Source: Parietaria judaica
Taxonomy: Eukaryota; Streptophyta; Magnoliopsida; Rosales; Urticaceae
Direction of reading: 5' to 3'
NCBI GenBank assembly: GCA_954871525.1
Contig: OX940862.1
Coordinates: 37,874,232-37,938,231, forward strand
Length of the DNA stretch: 64,000 bases
In this document: positions 10,862-23,738 of the stretch, in pieces
How positions within the stretch are numbered: the first letter of the stretch is position 1
How the letters are laid out: every line of letters starts with the position of its first letter
The notes under the pieces: model-generated
Database searches by the model: none
The model's input: the letters and a program-made list of their open reading frames with translations, nothing else
What the model was told of the DNA's origin: nothing
Translations under genes and position numbers: made by a program

Positions 10862-12168
10862 CGAGTCAAATGCGTGTTGGAATCACAGGGTCAGACTCAG
10901 GGGAGTTTGGCGATAGCTTCTGAATTGTCATCAATCAATGCATTTTTTGAATCTTCTGGAGTTTAAATGGAATGCACATGCAAAGCTTACACAATTTTAC
11001 TGTGCTTTTTATTTTATTTTATATTTTCTATGTTTAGTTGACATGTATATAATTATAGAAAATAATATAATGTATTTTATTGATCTTTTTAGAATGTAAA
11101 AAGTTTTAGCTAGATGGGTATTTTAGATAATTTCTTTAATAAGAATTAGTAAATTGAATATCTAATTTTGTTATTTTTATTTTTGAATTAACAAAGTAAT
11201 AATAATCAAGGTACACATGACCGACACCAATTAATTGATCACGAATGTCCAGTTATATATATATATATATATATATATAAGTCTGTCAACAGGTTATGGA
11301 TTAACCAAAAGATTTTTATAAATAATAATATTAATAAGTATTAATCGTATGTGAGTAAATTAATAAAAACTAAATTATTTTTGTTATTTTTCATTGAAAA
11401 GTTAGATATTTAAAAAATAAAAGAAGGTCATAGTATAAAATCTTGAATGGTTGAGCACAAACTTTGCTAGTCATGTGATAAATACTCACTCATTACAATA
11501 GTCAATATAGTGAATATAAAAATATATTTTTTCTTATATCTTTAATTTTTAGTCATATTTTTTTCTTGTATCTAAAATATATATTCATGAGAACACTAAT
11601 AATTTATAATAGTATACACCTTTTCGGAAGAAAAAAAAAAAAAAGAAAGCAAAAGAAGTGAAATCCAAAGTTATTGCCGCACAATTTTTTTTTTCTTTTA
11701 CCATGATATTACAGCTACGAGGGGCGAATTATAATAGGTGCATATATATTCTTTCATCACGAACAAACCTGAGTGAGGCTGGAATTTGACCACATTATTC
11801 ACTGCTATATTTTCGAGTACATATATATATATAAAATATATAATATAACATAACAGTTTGAAATTTTGAATAATATGTGTGACTGTAGATCAGCATAGTG
11901 AGAGAGAATAATTCGAGTACAATTATTCAAAATAATGTTCTTTGATACTGTACTAAATGAGTTTAACCTGTAGTATTCATAGCTGAGTAATATATCTTCT
12001 CTGCAAGTCATTGTTTTGATTTAATTAGCATAAATTGCTCCTTCTTTTTTGGTAATATTAATTAACAAAGTTGAATATCATTAGTGCATGTAATAAAGAA
12101 GTTATCATATTTTTCTATATATACGTAATTTATTTATTCTAATCTTCATTGGCGCAGATAAATATAAA
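10862..12168. other. AT-rich intergenic stretch
   Basis: Very AT-rich DNA with an (AT)n run at about 11254-11278 and poly-A/T tracts near 11628-11645. No gene or bounded element seen. Confidence 0.4.
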
Positions 12169-12315
12169 ATGGCGAGATTTACTTGGCTGGTCTTCATCCA
12201 ACGGCTATCTATGTCGCAGCAGTTTAATCCAACCATCGTGGTTCAAACAGATGGCATTGTAAGCAATCGACGTTCATTAGCTAGGCAGACGAGATCCCGT
12301 ATCAAAGTCGATTGA
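12169..12315 (+). CDS. Unrecognised 48-residue open frame of unusual composition
   Basis: ATG at 12169 to TGA at 12315 gives a 48-residue peptide beginning MARFTWLVFIQRL and ending RQTRSRIKVD. It stands out because the DNA is clearly richer in G+C than its AT-rich surroundings and is preceded by an acceptor-like TTGGCGCAG. I recognise no family. It could be a real small protein, a fragment of a decayed gene, or chance. Confidence 0.18.
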   Translation: MARFTWLVFIQRLSMSQQFNPTIVVQTDGIVSNRRSLARQTRSRIKVD

Positions 12316-12619
12316 GGCAAGCGGATCTTGCACATATCTAGTAGTCACTACTAGAGTTAATAAGTGACGAAATCAATATTGTTATAACATTTTACCTTCA
12401 TTCGATATTGTTTGATTCCTTGTTGTGAACTTATTTTGTCGATTAATTTGAGTGAGTGCCTAACAAACGTAACTTCCTAGCAAAACTTTGTACAAGCATG
12501 TTTTGACCCAAGAATACCCGGTTCAACCCTCCATTATATACAAAATGAAAAATCTTACTTAGTAGTCAAAGAAAAAAAAGAAAGCAGAATCAGTTTCAAT
12601 GAGAGCAGCCAAAACCGCA

Positions 12620-12740
12620 AAAAACGGGGTTGTGGGAGAGCAATACATCTGTCGTGCTGCTAGGCAAATCGGTAGAGTGTTGCACCCTAAGTGGCGAGAA
12701 TCCAGTAGCCGAAAGTATTACGAGTTTTGTATCGCCGCTA
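12620..12740 (+). repeat. Possible tRNA-related fragment
   Basis: The stretch CAAATCGGTAGAGTGTTGCA resembles a tRNA D-arm/A-box, but no B-box or cloverleaf follows. It is probably a decayed SINE head. Unflanked and low confidence. Confidence 0.22.
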
Positions 12741-13136
12741 AATAAGAATTCTACTCTTATTATTATAATAATAATTGCAATGAATTTGATCTGTTTTGGT
12801 CCATATATAATATCAATAATAAGGATCAATTATCAACAATAGAACTTCTGCTATAATTGGTATAAGATATATTGCTTTGTGACAATTATAGTACTATTAA
12901 GCCTTCTAAGACTAGCTAAGAGTGCCTTATATATATATGTGTATACGCATATCGAATTGAAGGAAAACTTTTGGGACCATGGTTTGCAATCGCAGGAAGT
13001 AATATTTCAGAAGCGCTGTTTTTCCACAAATAATAACTTGTACTCTAATGATTGGTCAGCTTTTGAAATTGAATTATTGGTCCAGCACGCGCACACACAT
13101 ACATATTGTAAAGTCAGATTACCGGTTTAGCAGGTT

Positions 13137-13783
13137 ATGAAAGCGATTACCAAACACAACGTGAAAGCAATAAAGAACACACGCGATGTTTTGGTAACGC
13201 AGTTCGATACCTATCTACTTCTGCGGGGCACTCACCCAGATTAATCACCAATATTGTTTACAAGCACCAATTACACACAATCGTAAAATAGCTTAAAGTA
13301 AAGGACTCCCCCTGAAGTTATAGCTGGTAGAACAGCTTGGTCTTGAAACTGGTGATAGAGTCCCGATACGTGACAACCGTCACTTCCCTTCTGGAATCGG
13401 ACTCAGCAAGATCCCCTTGCTATGTTGTCGACGTTAGACTGACTCCTTCAGTCTGGTTCTCAATAACGCAGTCGACGCCTCTCCCGAGGTAGGAATAAGC
13501 GATGAAGAAATCACCGTACTGTGTAAGCTGATAACCTTGATGAACACTGAGCGCAAGGTTATTCTCTGGAAGGGTTGAAGACGAACTGATGCGCATTCGT
13601 CATATTTATATCAACCCTAATCATCTCCTATGATTCCGAGGTTGTTGAGAAGTTGTTCCACGAAGTAAGCAACCAACACGTAACCACTGGGAGACTTTCG
13701 TGCGAATCCAAAGAGGTTAAATAAGATATGAAAATAAATCAATCCAGAATAATATACGAATAAATCCTTAACCTTCTTTGATC
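13137..13783 (-). mobile_element. Probable LTR-type insertion, unclassified
   Basis: A compositionally distinct stretch of about 650 bases flanked by GCAGGTT at 13130-13136 and 13784-13790. Read on the minus strand it has a TATAAATA box (13603-13610), a leader-like segment and a final part resembling plant copia LTR ends. Clean TG...CA termini are lacking, so the class and exact borders are uncertain. No coding sequence. Confidence 0.4.
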
Positions 13784-13790
13784 GCAGGTT

Positions 13791-14598
13791 TCTGCACCTT
13801 CACAACTGTAGTCACAACTGTGACTGTAACTAGAACAGTTAAAGAGACTAAAACTGGTTACAGCTGTAGTTCACAAAATAGCCAATTTACGAACCGAACA
13901 GACATTGGTTCTTCACACATATATATATATAGTTTGAAGGTTTCAAATACAAGTCTTGTAAATGATTAAATTAATTTCATCCAGAACTTAATCTGTTTTT
14001 ATCCAGTAGCACAAAATCAATTTTGCTAGGTGAGGTTGTGCATAAATGGCAAAGGGAACTTTTTAGATAATCATGTTCATAATTTAGAAAGAAAAGAAGA
14101 AAGATTGGGTACTTTTTCTTATTGTCAGTTTCATACAAAGCTTAAGAAAAAAAAAAAACTATAACAAGAATAGAAAAACACTACAAAAGAAAAGATTTGT
14201 TCGTGCATGCATAATATAACCAAAATAATATATTTGGCTATGTTTGTATGAAGTCAAATGCAATAATAACTCACAGTAATTTTAAGGCTTTTTTTTTTTC
14301 ATATCTTCATGATACCATTTATATAGTACTCCTCAATTCGCAATTTTATTAAATTTTGGTAGTTCTCTTTTTCTATTAATTTGTTCGTAAGACTTATATA
14401 TTCATTCATATCCCTATGAGCGATGTTTTTAATAATGAAAAACTTCTTTCAAAGCAATTTCTATTTTTAACGTTTTTTTGATATAATTCAGTAGAAATAA
14501 AATTTGACTCACAATCACAACTTTGGAAACAAAAAAAAAAGTTATCTACAAAACTTGAACCTGTAAAATTTTTCAATATTTCACAAGGGAGAAACAAA

Positions 14599-14637
<39 letters not shown>

Positions 14638-14934
14638 AATTAAGTAGATCCTGTCAATGCTCGTATATAATTGCTACTAAATAAATTAAGTTGTATTATG
14701 CATTGTCTTTTGATTTATAGGGAGGTCAAATTATGGTAGGAGTTAATTATTAGGACATTAGATGATGTATCATCTCTTAGTTTGTTCCATAAATTATTCT
14801 GAAATTCCATCTAAATTCTTTTCGCATATTTGATTATTCTGTTCAAATATCAACTAATAAAAGAATAAAAAATCATCATTATGAAAACATTATAACATAA
14901 AAGTGATGCATTCACGAATAATGTAAGGATATAG

Positions 14935-14967
<33 letters not shown>

Positions 14968-16301
14968 TAGTCGACAAACTAATGTCTTCTTAATAATTAT
15001 GTTTATGTCTCTTAAATCAATCTAGAAAGTGATGGGATATCAGAATCTTCAGCTTAGGATATATTTAAAGAAGCTGATTAACAGTCGAGGGAATATGCCA
15101 CTCAATAATTGGGACAACGATAGCATTCATCCACACATTTTTTCAACTGTAAAATGAATATATAATTACTTGACTTTACTATATAATCATAAAATAATAG
15201 TACCCAATAATTAGCAAATTCAGGTTACTATTATATATAAGATTATCTAAAGAGTAATTAAGAGAAGCCTGTTTTGCAAAGTACCTTTGGTCATAGAAAT
15301 CTTCTTAGCCCACATGAGATAAGATATCTTATAAGTAAGGTTGAAACTGAGTCCATTATCTTTCTTATTTTTATTTCTATTAGCCAGTACTCGGAATCGG
15401 ATTCCGGGTGTTGAGATTTTTGTACTTAATTAGAACCGGAACCAAGTGTATATTTGAAACTTTGGACTCAGATTCAAAATTCGAGCATGTAGTTCTCAAA
15501 CAGGATCCAGTTTCTACAATCCAAATCCGGGTCCAAGACCCAGAATACAAGTTTAAAATACATATTCAATATATTTAACAATAACCTAACTAGTTAAAAA
15601 TCACAAATCGAATCGATATAAGTTCAAATTCGTAAACAAGTTCGAAACATAAATAATAAAAACAACTTATGTAAAACTAGAAATAAAAAGTAATAAATAA
15701 ATGGGAGTTATAATAAAATAGAGAGTGCTTTTGAAATAATTATATATCAGTTTAAGCTACATATGTTATGTATTAAACTTTTAGTATATTATATTTAATT
15801 CAGTTCCAAAAATCGGTTCGACAAAAAAACGTGTCTTAATATGTTTAAAGTTGGATTTCAAAACGATTTCAGGCACTCCAAATAAAAATTGTGATACTAA
15901 CTCGTTCCGGATATTTCAATCTGGTAACTTCCGGTTCCAGGTTTAAAACATTCGATGATGGGTATTTTGTACATGCCTACTTATAACTATAAAATTTGGA
16001 ATTATGGCGGAAAAATACTTAATTTTAATTAAAATTGTTGTTTATCGATACATAATATTGCTTGAAAGGTTAATGGTTAAAATATCTTACATCACCAAAA
16101 TATAATATAGTAATTTAAACGCAATGCGACATGCTAATAACGCGGGTCCACATTTTTTTAAGTTATAAATTGTGGCATAAATACTTAGCCCCGTGTGAAT
16201 GGAAATATTAGTACCTTACATTATTATGTAAGGTATTATTTCCTCACTATTATATCTATTATTTTCGCACAATATTATTTAATCCCGTGTATATAATATA
16301 T
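13791..16301. other. AT-rich intergenic stretch
   Basis: Contains a (GA)n microsatellite at 14603-14634 and an (AT)n run at about 14937-14965. No gene or bounded element recognised. Confidence 0.4.
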
Positions 16302-16408
16302 AGTGCTTGGTCTAATAGTGTAGAGCACCACCTAAGATATTAAAAATCTTTGTTTTGAGTCATTACGAGGGCAGAGGTCATGAAATCCAAAGATCCTCAT
16401 ATATATAA
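16302..16408 (+). mobile_element. SINE copy B
   Basis: Plus-strand copy of the SINE at 9653-9794: TGCTTGGTCTAATAGTG at the head, a degraded B-box region (TTTGAGTCAT near 16354-16363), and the shared 3' block GAAATCCAAAGATCCTCAT followed by a short TA tail. More diverged than copy A, and no target duplication was found. Confidence 0.65.
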
Positions 16409-19400
16409 CAAATAAAGAGAAAAAAATGCGAAGCTTCACGTTCCCACGTGAGCACAAATTAATATCTAACATCATTGTATAATGATTAAAAATACATGAT
16501 CCTTTAACGAAAATAATACCTCTCATTAGCATGTATTTTACACTTTAATAGTGAAATACATACAGGCAGGACATGTCAGCATGTCATGTTGTCTCCCGTA
16601 ACATGGTGAAATAAGTTGAAGATATTTTTAACGTTAATCTTTTAGTTTAGGTAGTAAAATGCCATTTTAGTCATAATTTTTTTGGTTTGCATTATTATCC
16701 TTATGCAATTATTATACTAGTCAATTTTAAAGCGCAGTTACGATATATATTTGCTGATAAAATTTGTATGATAATAAGAATAATTTGAAGTATTTTTAAA
16801 GTGAATAATGTCATATATATATATATATATAATATACATAGTAGGCCAAGAAAACTATAACTAGCTAGCATGCAGTCTCTCTTGTAATGTCCTAATGACA
16901 GCTAATTATGAATACGTCAATATATTGATATAATTATATTACACATATATATATATATATAATGAATAAATGATTGGTGTTTGAAAGCTCTCTGTGTTTA
17001 GATTATTAAACTTTACGTGAAAGGTTTGTCCTTCGGGGATCATACATATGTACTGTTTGGCAGATTAGGGCTACATTACATACTTACGTTCTGTTTAATT
17101 CAAGTATCTTTTTTTAATATATTTTTATAACTAATCATATGTTGATATTACTATTAGGGTTTAGCAGGAAATAAGTAAGACTGTTTTAGTCAGCCATAAA
17201 ATACCATTTTTTTCAGTTGTAGAAATAAAACTAATTTCGTTAAAAAAAAAAAAAACTAATTAGTTATTTGTTTTTATTATTTTTAATTCTATATATATTG
17301 ATTTCGAATATTTGGTAAGATTTCATATATTTTGATATGGTTTAAATGATCATGCTCTAAACTTAATTTGTTAGTATAATCTGATATATTGCATCAGTGT
17401 TATAGATTGGTATCACTACCTTATCCAATATCAATTTTCATGATGTGCCTTTATATATATCGACAAGAAAATGTCCTATACATATTTTTAATCAATATGA
17501 CGAAACTTCGTTACTGAGATTAAGCCATAACCTAACTGATTCTAAACTTCTAACTTCATATATATATATATATATATATATCACTTGATTATATTACTTT
17601 ATAAAAGCATTTATGATCTATATCTCTAGATTAAATCGCTATGTTAAGGAGCGGCCATAGTTGCTAGCATTTTAAATTTTCAACATCTGAGTAATTATGG
17701 TAGTTTATATAATCTCAATTATTTATATTGAGTATATACAAATAGTTAATTCTTGAGTACATATACGAAATTGTTTTATTTTTGTCAATTTAATAGCGAC
17801 GGTATTAGTTTTACTAAATTATTGTTGGGATATGATTTTGTTGTTTATAAATTAGTATAGACATATATAAAGCTATTTACGCACTTTAATTATTTACATA
17901 AAACCCGATAGGCCTAAGTCGTAACAAATTATCATATAATTAATTTCTACAAATGATCTTGAAATTAATTACCCAAAGTCAGAAATTTGTAACCATAATC
18001 ACAGAACTGATTAATTAGAATTAATTTTCCAAGATCGCCTTAAATGAGAGTCTAGAGAAAGCTACTAGAAACGGGAAAATACCCACTTCTCCGTATCCGT
18101 ATGAATTCTGAAAAGAAAAACTAACAAAAATTGATGAAAATACTCTCAAAAAAGTTAACGCGTAGGAATAACGTATGGAAAGTTAAAGACTAAATCCCAT
18201 CGTCATAGAAAGTTAAAGGGTATAAATTATTAATGCCAATTAGTCTTTCTCTTAATTATCTGTAATTAATCTTTTTTTTTCATTGTACTATTGGTAGGAT
18301 GGGGACCATAAGATACGTAGCCACTTTGCGTGTGTGATCTCATACATTTGACCAAACCTGATGAATAAGAATCTTTCCTTTCTTTGGCAGAAGCAATACA
18401 AACATTTCAAAAGTGCCTTGATTAGCTACTTTATCGATTTTTAGATAATTACCACACTAAATCTATATATAAAGAGAAAAAGATCGAGACGAATTACATG
18501 ATTCACCTACTTACTTATATTTAGCAAAACTTGTAGCTACCATACGAAAATATTATCTGTACGAATACGGTGCAAAGCGGTATATATTAAAACTAAATAG
18601 AGCGAATCAACGTTTTTTTGGAGTGTATTATTTGTGTTCATATCTATTGAAAAAAATTATATTAAGTGTAAATTTTATTAGATCATTAATATATCATCAT
18701 ATTTGAGGGTATTAACCTCACAGTCACATGGAATAGTTATGCCAACAAAATAAAAAAGCTAAACTAAGTAGTCAAGCTTATTTACATGCACAAGTTCTTT
18801 AAAACGTCCATTTGGTAGAACACCAAAAATATTATAAAAATGTTAATGAAAATCATCTTTTGCTAAGAACGTCACTCTATAAAGAGATTAAGTATACTTA
18901 AAAACACTGCAGTAAAGTTCAAATTAATAATTTTTATTTTATAAAATGTACTCGGAACTAAAATTATAGAAATAAAAGCATGTTATGACTATCATTTTAC
19001 TCATCCACATTCACTCTTAAATTTAAAGTTATAACACATAAATATATATTGGTGTATACATAGCTATATTTTAGTAGGGTAAAGTTGAAGCATATGAGTT
19101 ATTTGGATGATGAGGGCCAGCCTGATATCATAGCCATCGTATAAATGTATCACTATAATTAATTAATAATTATTATAAACACAGGTATAGTAAAGAAAAG
19201 TTGCGGAAATATAATTATAATTCTCGCATATTTTTTTTCCCATATATACTAAATCTAGTTGGAACTCATCTTTATTTTTTCTTAACAAAGCTACGATGGT
19301 ATGTTCTCAAACTGCGCAAAAATTTAAATAAGTTCATTAGAAATCGTAAATGCGATATGTGTTAACGTTGCGAAATTAATTTTGTAAATAACTAGTGTTG

Positions 19401-19690
19401 AATATATATAAAATGCACATTATGAATAATATCATCAGTACTAGGGCAGTCCCTAGTCCTAGTCCTAAGCCAACTTAATTCTCGGGGCCCTCAACAAATA
19501 TTTTCAATCAAAAGATAATTATTTTCATTTTTCAATTAATACGCGGTTTTAGATGAACACTAAATTAATCAAGATTATATAGATATGCAAATTTATCCAT
19601 TATAATTATCATCTAATAAAAATATCTTCATTTTAATATAGTAAAGATATAATATGTCAATGAATATATAAGTACTCATTCATTGTCTAT
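16409..19690. other. AT-rich gene-free stretch
   Basis: Long AT-rich DNA with several short (AT)n runs (about 16813-16830, 16944-16961, 17560-17581). I see no gene, RNA or bounded mobile element. Confidence 0.4.
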
Positions 19691-19699
19691 AATACATAA

Positions 19700-20245
19700 A
19701 TATGTGAGCTTAAGCTCGATCTAGTTCAGCTCGTTGAGTCAATGAGCGATTAGGCCGACCAGGCTCCTCTACCAAGTTCCATCAGGTTTTGTCAACCAGG
19801 TCCCGTCAACTAGGAACATTGGTGACGACATGGTCACTACGTCGACCAAGAAGCATGTGTCGGCCAAGATACACTGTCAACCATGACATGAAGAGGAGGT
19901 CATGACGATTAGGAGCTAGGTCGACGTTTGCGTAAGAGAATGGAGTTGGCATGTTTCAGTCAATCGACACAGATAGTAAGCAGCGAAATATGTGGACCTA
20001 AATATTGGAGGAAAAATTCAACGCCGCCAACTGTGGTTATCTAATAGTTAGTGTAATCTCCTTGATTTAGAGGAGGAGTGTATGTTTATCATTTTTAATG
20101 TAATGTGAAGTGAGAATCCTTTTGTAATCTCATTTATTCTTCAAATATACAGATAAACATTTTCACCCAAAAAATCATTTTTCTCTTTCTTTGTGTTATT
20201 GTGTAATTTTAGTTTAAAAATCTATTAGTGGAACCAACAAAATAA
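19700..20245 (+). repeat. Possible LTR fragment of unknown family
   Basis: Less AT-rich than its surroundings, with repeated GTCGACC/GTCAACCA-type motifs, then a T-rich 3' part (TTTTGTAATCTCATTTATTC) resembling an LTR polyadenylation region, and near its end TGGAACCAAC, vaguely like a primer site. No borders or target duplication could be fixed. Confidence 0.25.
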
Positions 20246-21755
20246 GAGGTACTTTATGCATACATAATAGAGTAAAACTTCATTTAATTAACAATTTAAT
20301 TCAATAATACTTAGGAAGCAGCCAGCGAGGGGCCACGTCTGCATAGGGCCAACGCATGGAGAGTCCAAAAGCCAAATTATTGGCTGCTTTAAGTGGCGCG
20401 TAGCATCGATAAGGATAGTCATGGGGACTCAAAAGATACAATCTTGGATTGATGGAGACCATACCATACACATCTATCGTCATCATAATTCTGTAAATAC
20501 TAATATTCTCTTTGCTGAAGAGAGAAAATGAAGATGGCTAATATGCATTTCGAACAAAGTTTGCTTAGTCTGTCTAGTGGTTAAATTTACTATGAGACTC
20601 TTCGAGGAGTCATGTTGATCAACTTCTTAAGACGCAAGAATTGTGTTTATTTGTAATATTGCTCGATTATAGTACATTCAGCCGATAGTGCCAATTGTTC
20701 TTAAAAATATATCTTGTAATACGAGTATATGTAATATTGACCAATAGTCCACCCTAATAAAAAAAAATATATGGACTTCAAAAATATAATTCGGAGCTAG
20801 GAACGACCGAAGAGAAACCCAGTTTAAATATATTTTTTTATTGTATTTCTAGTCTTTAGGGTTCTAATTTCTGAATTTGCTCTATGTATCATCATCTGAA
20901 GTTTTAAACATTTCTAATTTATTTAGATGTTGTGAAAAAAAGTTTTCTTTTTTTTAATATATATAATGGATTAGCTAATAATCACATATTCAGAAATCGG
21001 GTCGGGCCAGCCGCTGATTACAGATTTATTTAATAAAAATCAGACTTATGCAAAATGGAAACTTTTTTTTTTTTTTTTTGACAAAGTAGTGTGTTGTATT
21101 GTTGGTCAGTATTTGGTGACATGAAAAGGCGCCCACCAAGCGTGTTTTTGTCTGAGAAATAGCCAATAGTATGATTTGTCTCTGCCAAAATAATATACAT
21201 AGATAAAACAATCAACTCCTTTGTCACTTCCTATTCATATAATTGGTGTTTAATTTGTCGATATCTCTCTACATCTGATTAATTTATTAATTTTAAGGTA
21301 TATTTTATAATCACATTAATGTAGAGTCACGTGCTTGTACCATATTAATAACCAGATCTATTTCTCTGAATGTCACATGTTCTTTCTGCCTTATAGCTCA
21401 TTTTTATACTTAACGTTTGCGCTAAGTTCTTCAGGTTCTCTGAGAACTTCTGGGATCATAACTTGTAGTTTTTGTTAACAAATATAATTGAGTTGTCCTC
21501 ATTAATTCTAGTACAAAATATGATGGTTAAAAACTTTTGTGCAAAGTTTGCATGACGGTTTTTTTCCGTCGTGCAAAGTTCCCGTCATGAAAGGTAGAAG
21601 AAACATAGCAAAACAGGCGTCTTTTATTTGGATTAAGATTTCGCAAGTCATGTTTAAATTTAAACACATTTTGTATTTATCTGTACGTATGTACCATCTA
21701 AATTTGGAAGAACTTTTTTCAATTCCACCTCATTTACCTATGCGGATGATGAGCT

Positions 21756-21811
<56 letters not shown>

Positions 21812-22036
21812 GGTTAATTCACTTACGAACTTTATATGGTTTCTTTATTAAAAAAAATTGATAGCTTATTTAAATAAAAGAGAACATGGAGAAACACCCT
21901 AGTCATAGACTTGTCTCTCAATTTCGACCCTATTGATATCACTTTACAAACATAGGCTTTCTTATCTTGGATTTTAATTATCTGGGCATTTCGTTAAGGG
22001 ATGTAATATAATATCATTTTGTAAAAGGATGTAATA
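20246..22036. other. AT-rich intergenic stretch with microsatellite
   Basis: Contains a poly-T tract at about 21064-21080 and a long (TA)n run at about 21761-21804. No gene seen. Confidence 0.4.
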
Positions 22037-22041
22037 TATAT

Positions 22042-23719
22042 TGTTGATGCCGTTTTTTGGATCAAACACTGTCGAGGTCCAAGTTGTGGATTTTGGGCCT
22101 GGCCCAATGTCGTTGATGACGTGGCGGGCTTCTGTTGACTTCTTGGATGGGCCTTGGATGGCCTTGTTTCGGGGATGACATATTTTTTTGTCAATGATAG
22201 TTCCTCCTGACCCCGTTGACTCCGGGACGATTGCCGCTGACTTCAAGGTGAGGTTTTAATTGACCGATATTGGGGCCCTGAGCAGGCGTTCCTGGCACTA
22301 GCCCGGTCAAAGGTCTCTTTGCCGTTCGGGGTCCTAGGCAATCCGGGCTACGCACTACCTGTTACCATAGGGCCGGAGGCCGGGGTTACAGGTCCGGGAA
22401 CCACTCAGATCGTAGGTACCAGCGAACGGGGGAGTGCTTTTGACCAGGGAGTGAACCCTGGGAGGTTAGACTCTCGACCTGATATGGCCTGTTCTAGTCC
22501 GGGCTGGAACTGTCCACGGAGTCGCGGTATCTTATTCAGATCCGGGGACTAAGAGACAGAACTTAGGCCGCGCTGAGCTTAGAACAAGGACAGGTGGGGT
22601 CATGGACCTTCCCTAGGATTTTCTCCAGGGGATTCTCCTCAGAACGATCCCTCAGTCGTCCGGATCTTAGTAGAAATTCCCCTAGGTCGGGCCCCTAGTC
22701 TTGAATTGTGGGCCCAGGCTCGTGTCCCCAGGCTATACCCTCAACCGCGCAATGGACTGGAGATAGACTGGGCACCGCGTAGAACTGGGCCTATCAGGCG
22801 GACCAATGACCAAGTAGGAATTTCACCAGGGCTTCCGCTTTGCGTAAATCACTCACTTTTTAGGACCTGAAAAAAGGGAACACCCGAGGTCAAGGGAAAC
22901 AGGGGGGTACCCCCTGATTCACCTCCGACGCTCAACATTAGAACGGTATTTGAGGGGAGGCAAGTATATCGAGGGTAGAGAAAGAGAAAACTCGAAAAGA
23001 TTCGAGTAAGTTCGAATGAGCTTCTATTTATAGTAGGGTCCGGGGGCCCACGTGTAATAAAATATTGTCCCATGGGTCCCCGGGTAATTTTTTATTTATT
23101 TTTAGGTCCCCGAATAAAGATGGACCGATCCCGGCCGTTCGCGCGGGATCGGACGATCACGCAGCCCCCAAAGGGGGGCCACTTGCTCGCTCGGGATCAG
23201 TTAGGGCCCATCCGGGCCCTACGCGTGGCTTTCCCAAGCCTCGCCCCTCGCAAGTGGGCGAGGGGACGCCCACAAGTGGGGCTGGCCAAGGATCCGGGCC
23301 CTACACGTGGCCGATCGAAGCCAGCCCCTCGCAAGTGGGGCGAGAGGGGCCTCAGGTGGGCCCCGCGAGGTGAGGCAGCCTCTAGGCTCGCCACGTGGCG
23401 TGATCCTGGAGGCTGTTGCCTCTGTGGGTCCCAACGAAGGGCCTCTGACGTCTTTTTTGCTCCCGGGCCCGTCCTATGTCCGTTTTTTACAAATTTTATG
23501 TCGTTTTTGGGTGTTTTCATATTTTTATGAACACCGCGACACTTTGTTTTTCGAAAACGGGCCTCCGGAGGGAGTTTTGGGTTTTGAAATTGATTTAATT
23601 AATTCATAATCTTAATTAAAAGATTAATTGAATTAACTAATTAATTAAAGGAAATTAATACGATAATTCCCGTTTAATTAATTCGTTTACGAAAATCAAT
23701 CCCGTTTTTACCCGTAACA
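22042..23719 (-). mobile_element. GC-rich solo LTR, family unknown
   Basis: A 1678-bp block much richer in G+C than anything nearby. It begins TGTTGATGCC and ends CCCGTAACA (TG...CA) and is flanked by TATAT at 22037-22041 and 23720-23724. On the minus strand TATAAATAG at 23024-23032 is a plausible LTR promoter, so the LTR reads leftwards. It lacks any gag or pol similarity and no partner LTR is present, so a solo LTR is the best reading. The duplication is low-complexity, which lowers confidence. Long open frames at 23072-23530 on both strands look like composition effects. Confidence 0.6.
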
Positions 23720-23738
23720 TATATATACACTATCACAT

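Noticed and set aside
20566..20650. tRNA-like GTCTAGTGGTTAA stretch
   Set aside because: Resembles a SINE A-box but has no B-box, no shared 3' block and no duplication.
23072..23530. Overlapping open frames of 100-150 codons on both strands
   Set aside because: They arise from the high GC of the solo LTR; no recognisable domain and no single favoured frame.
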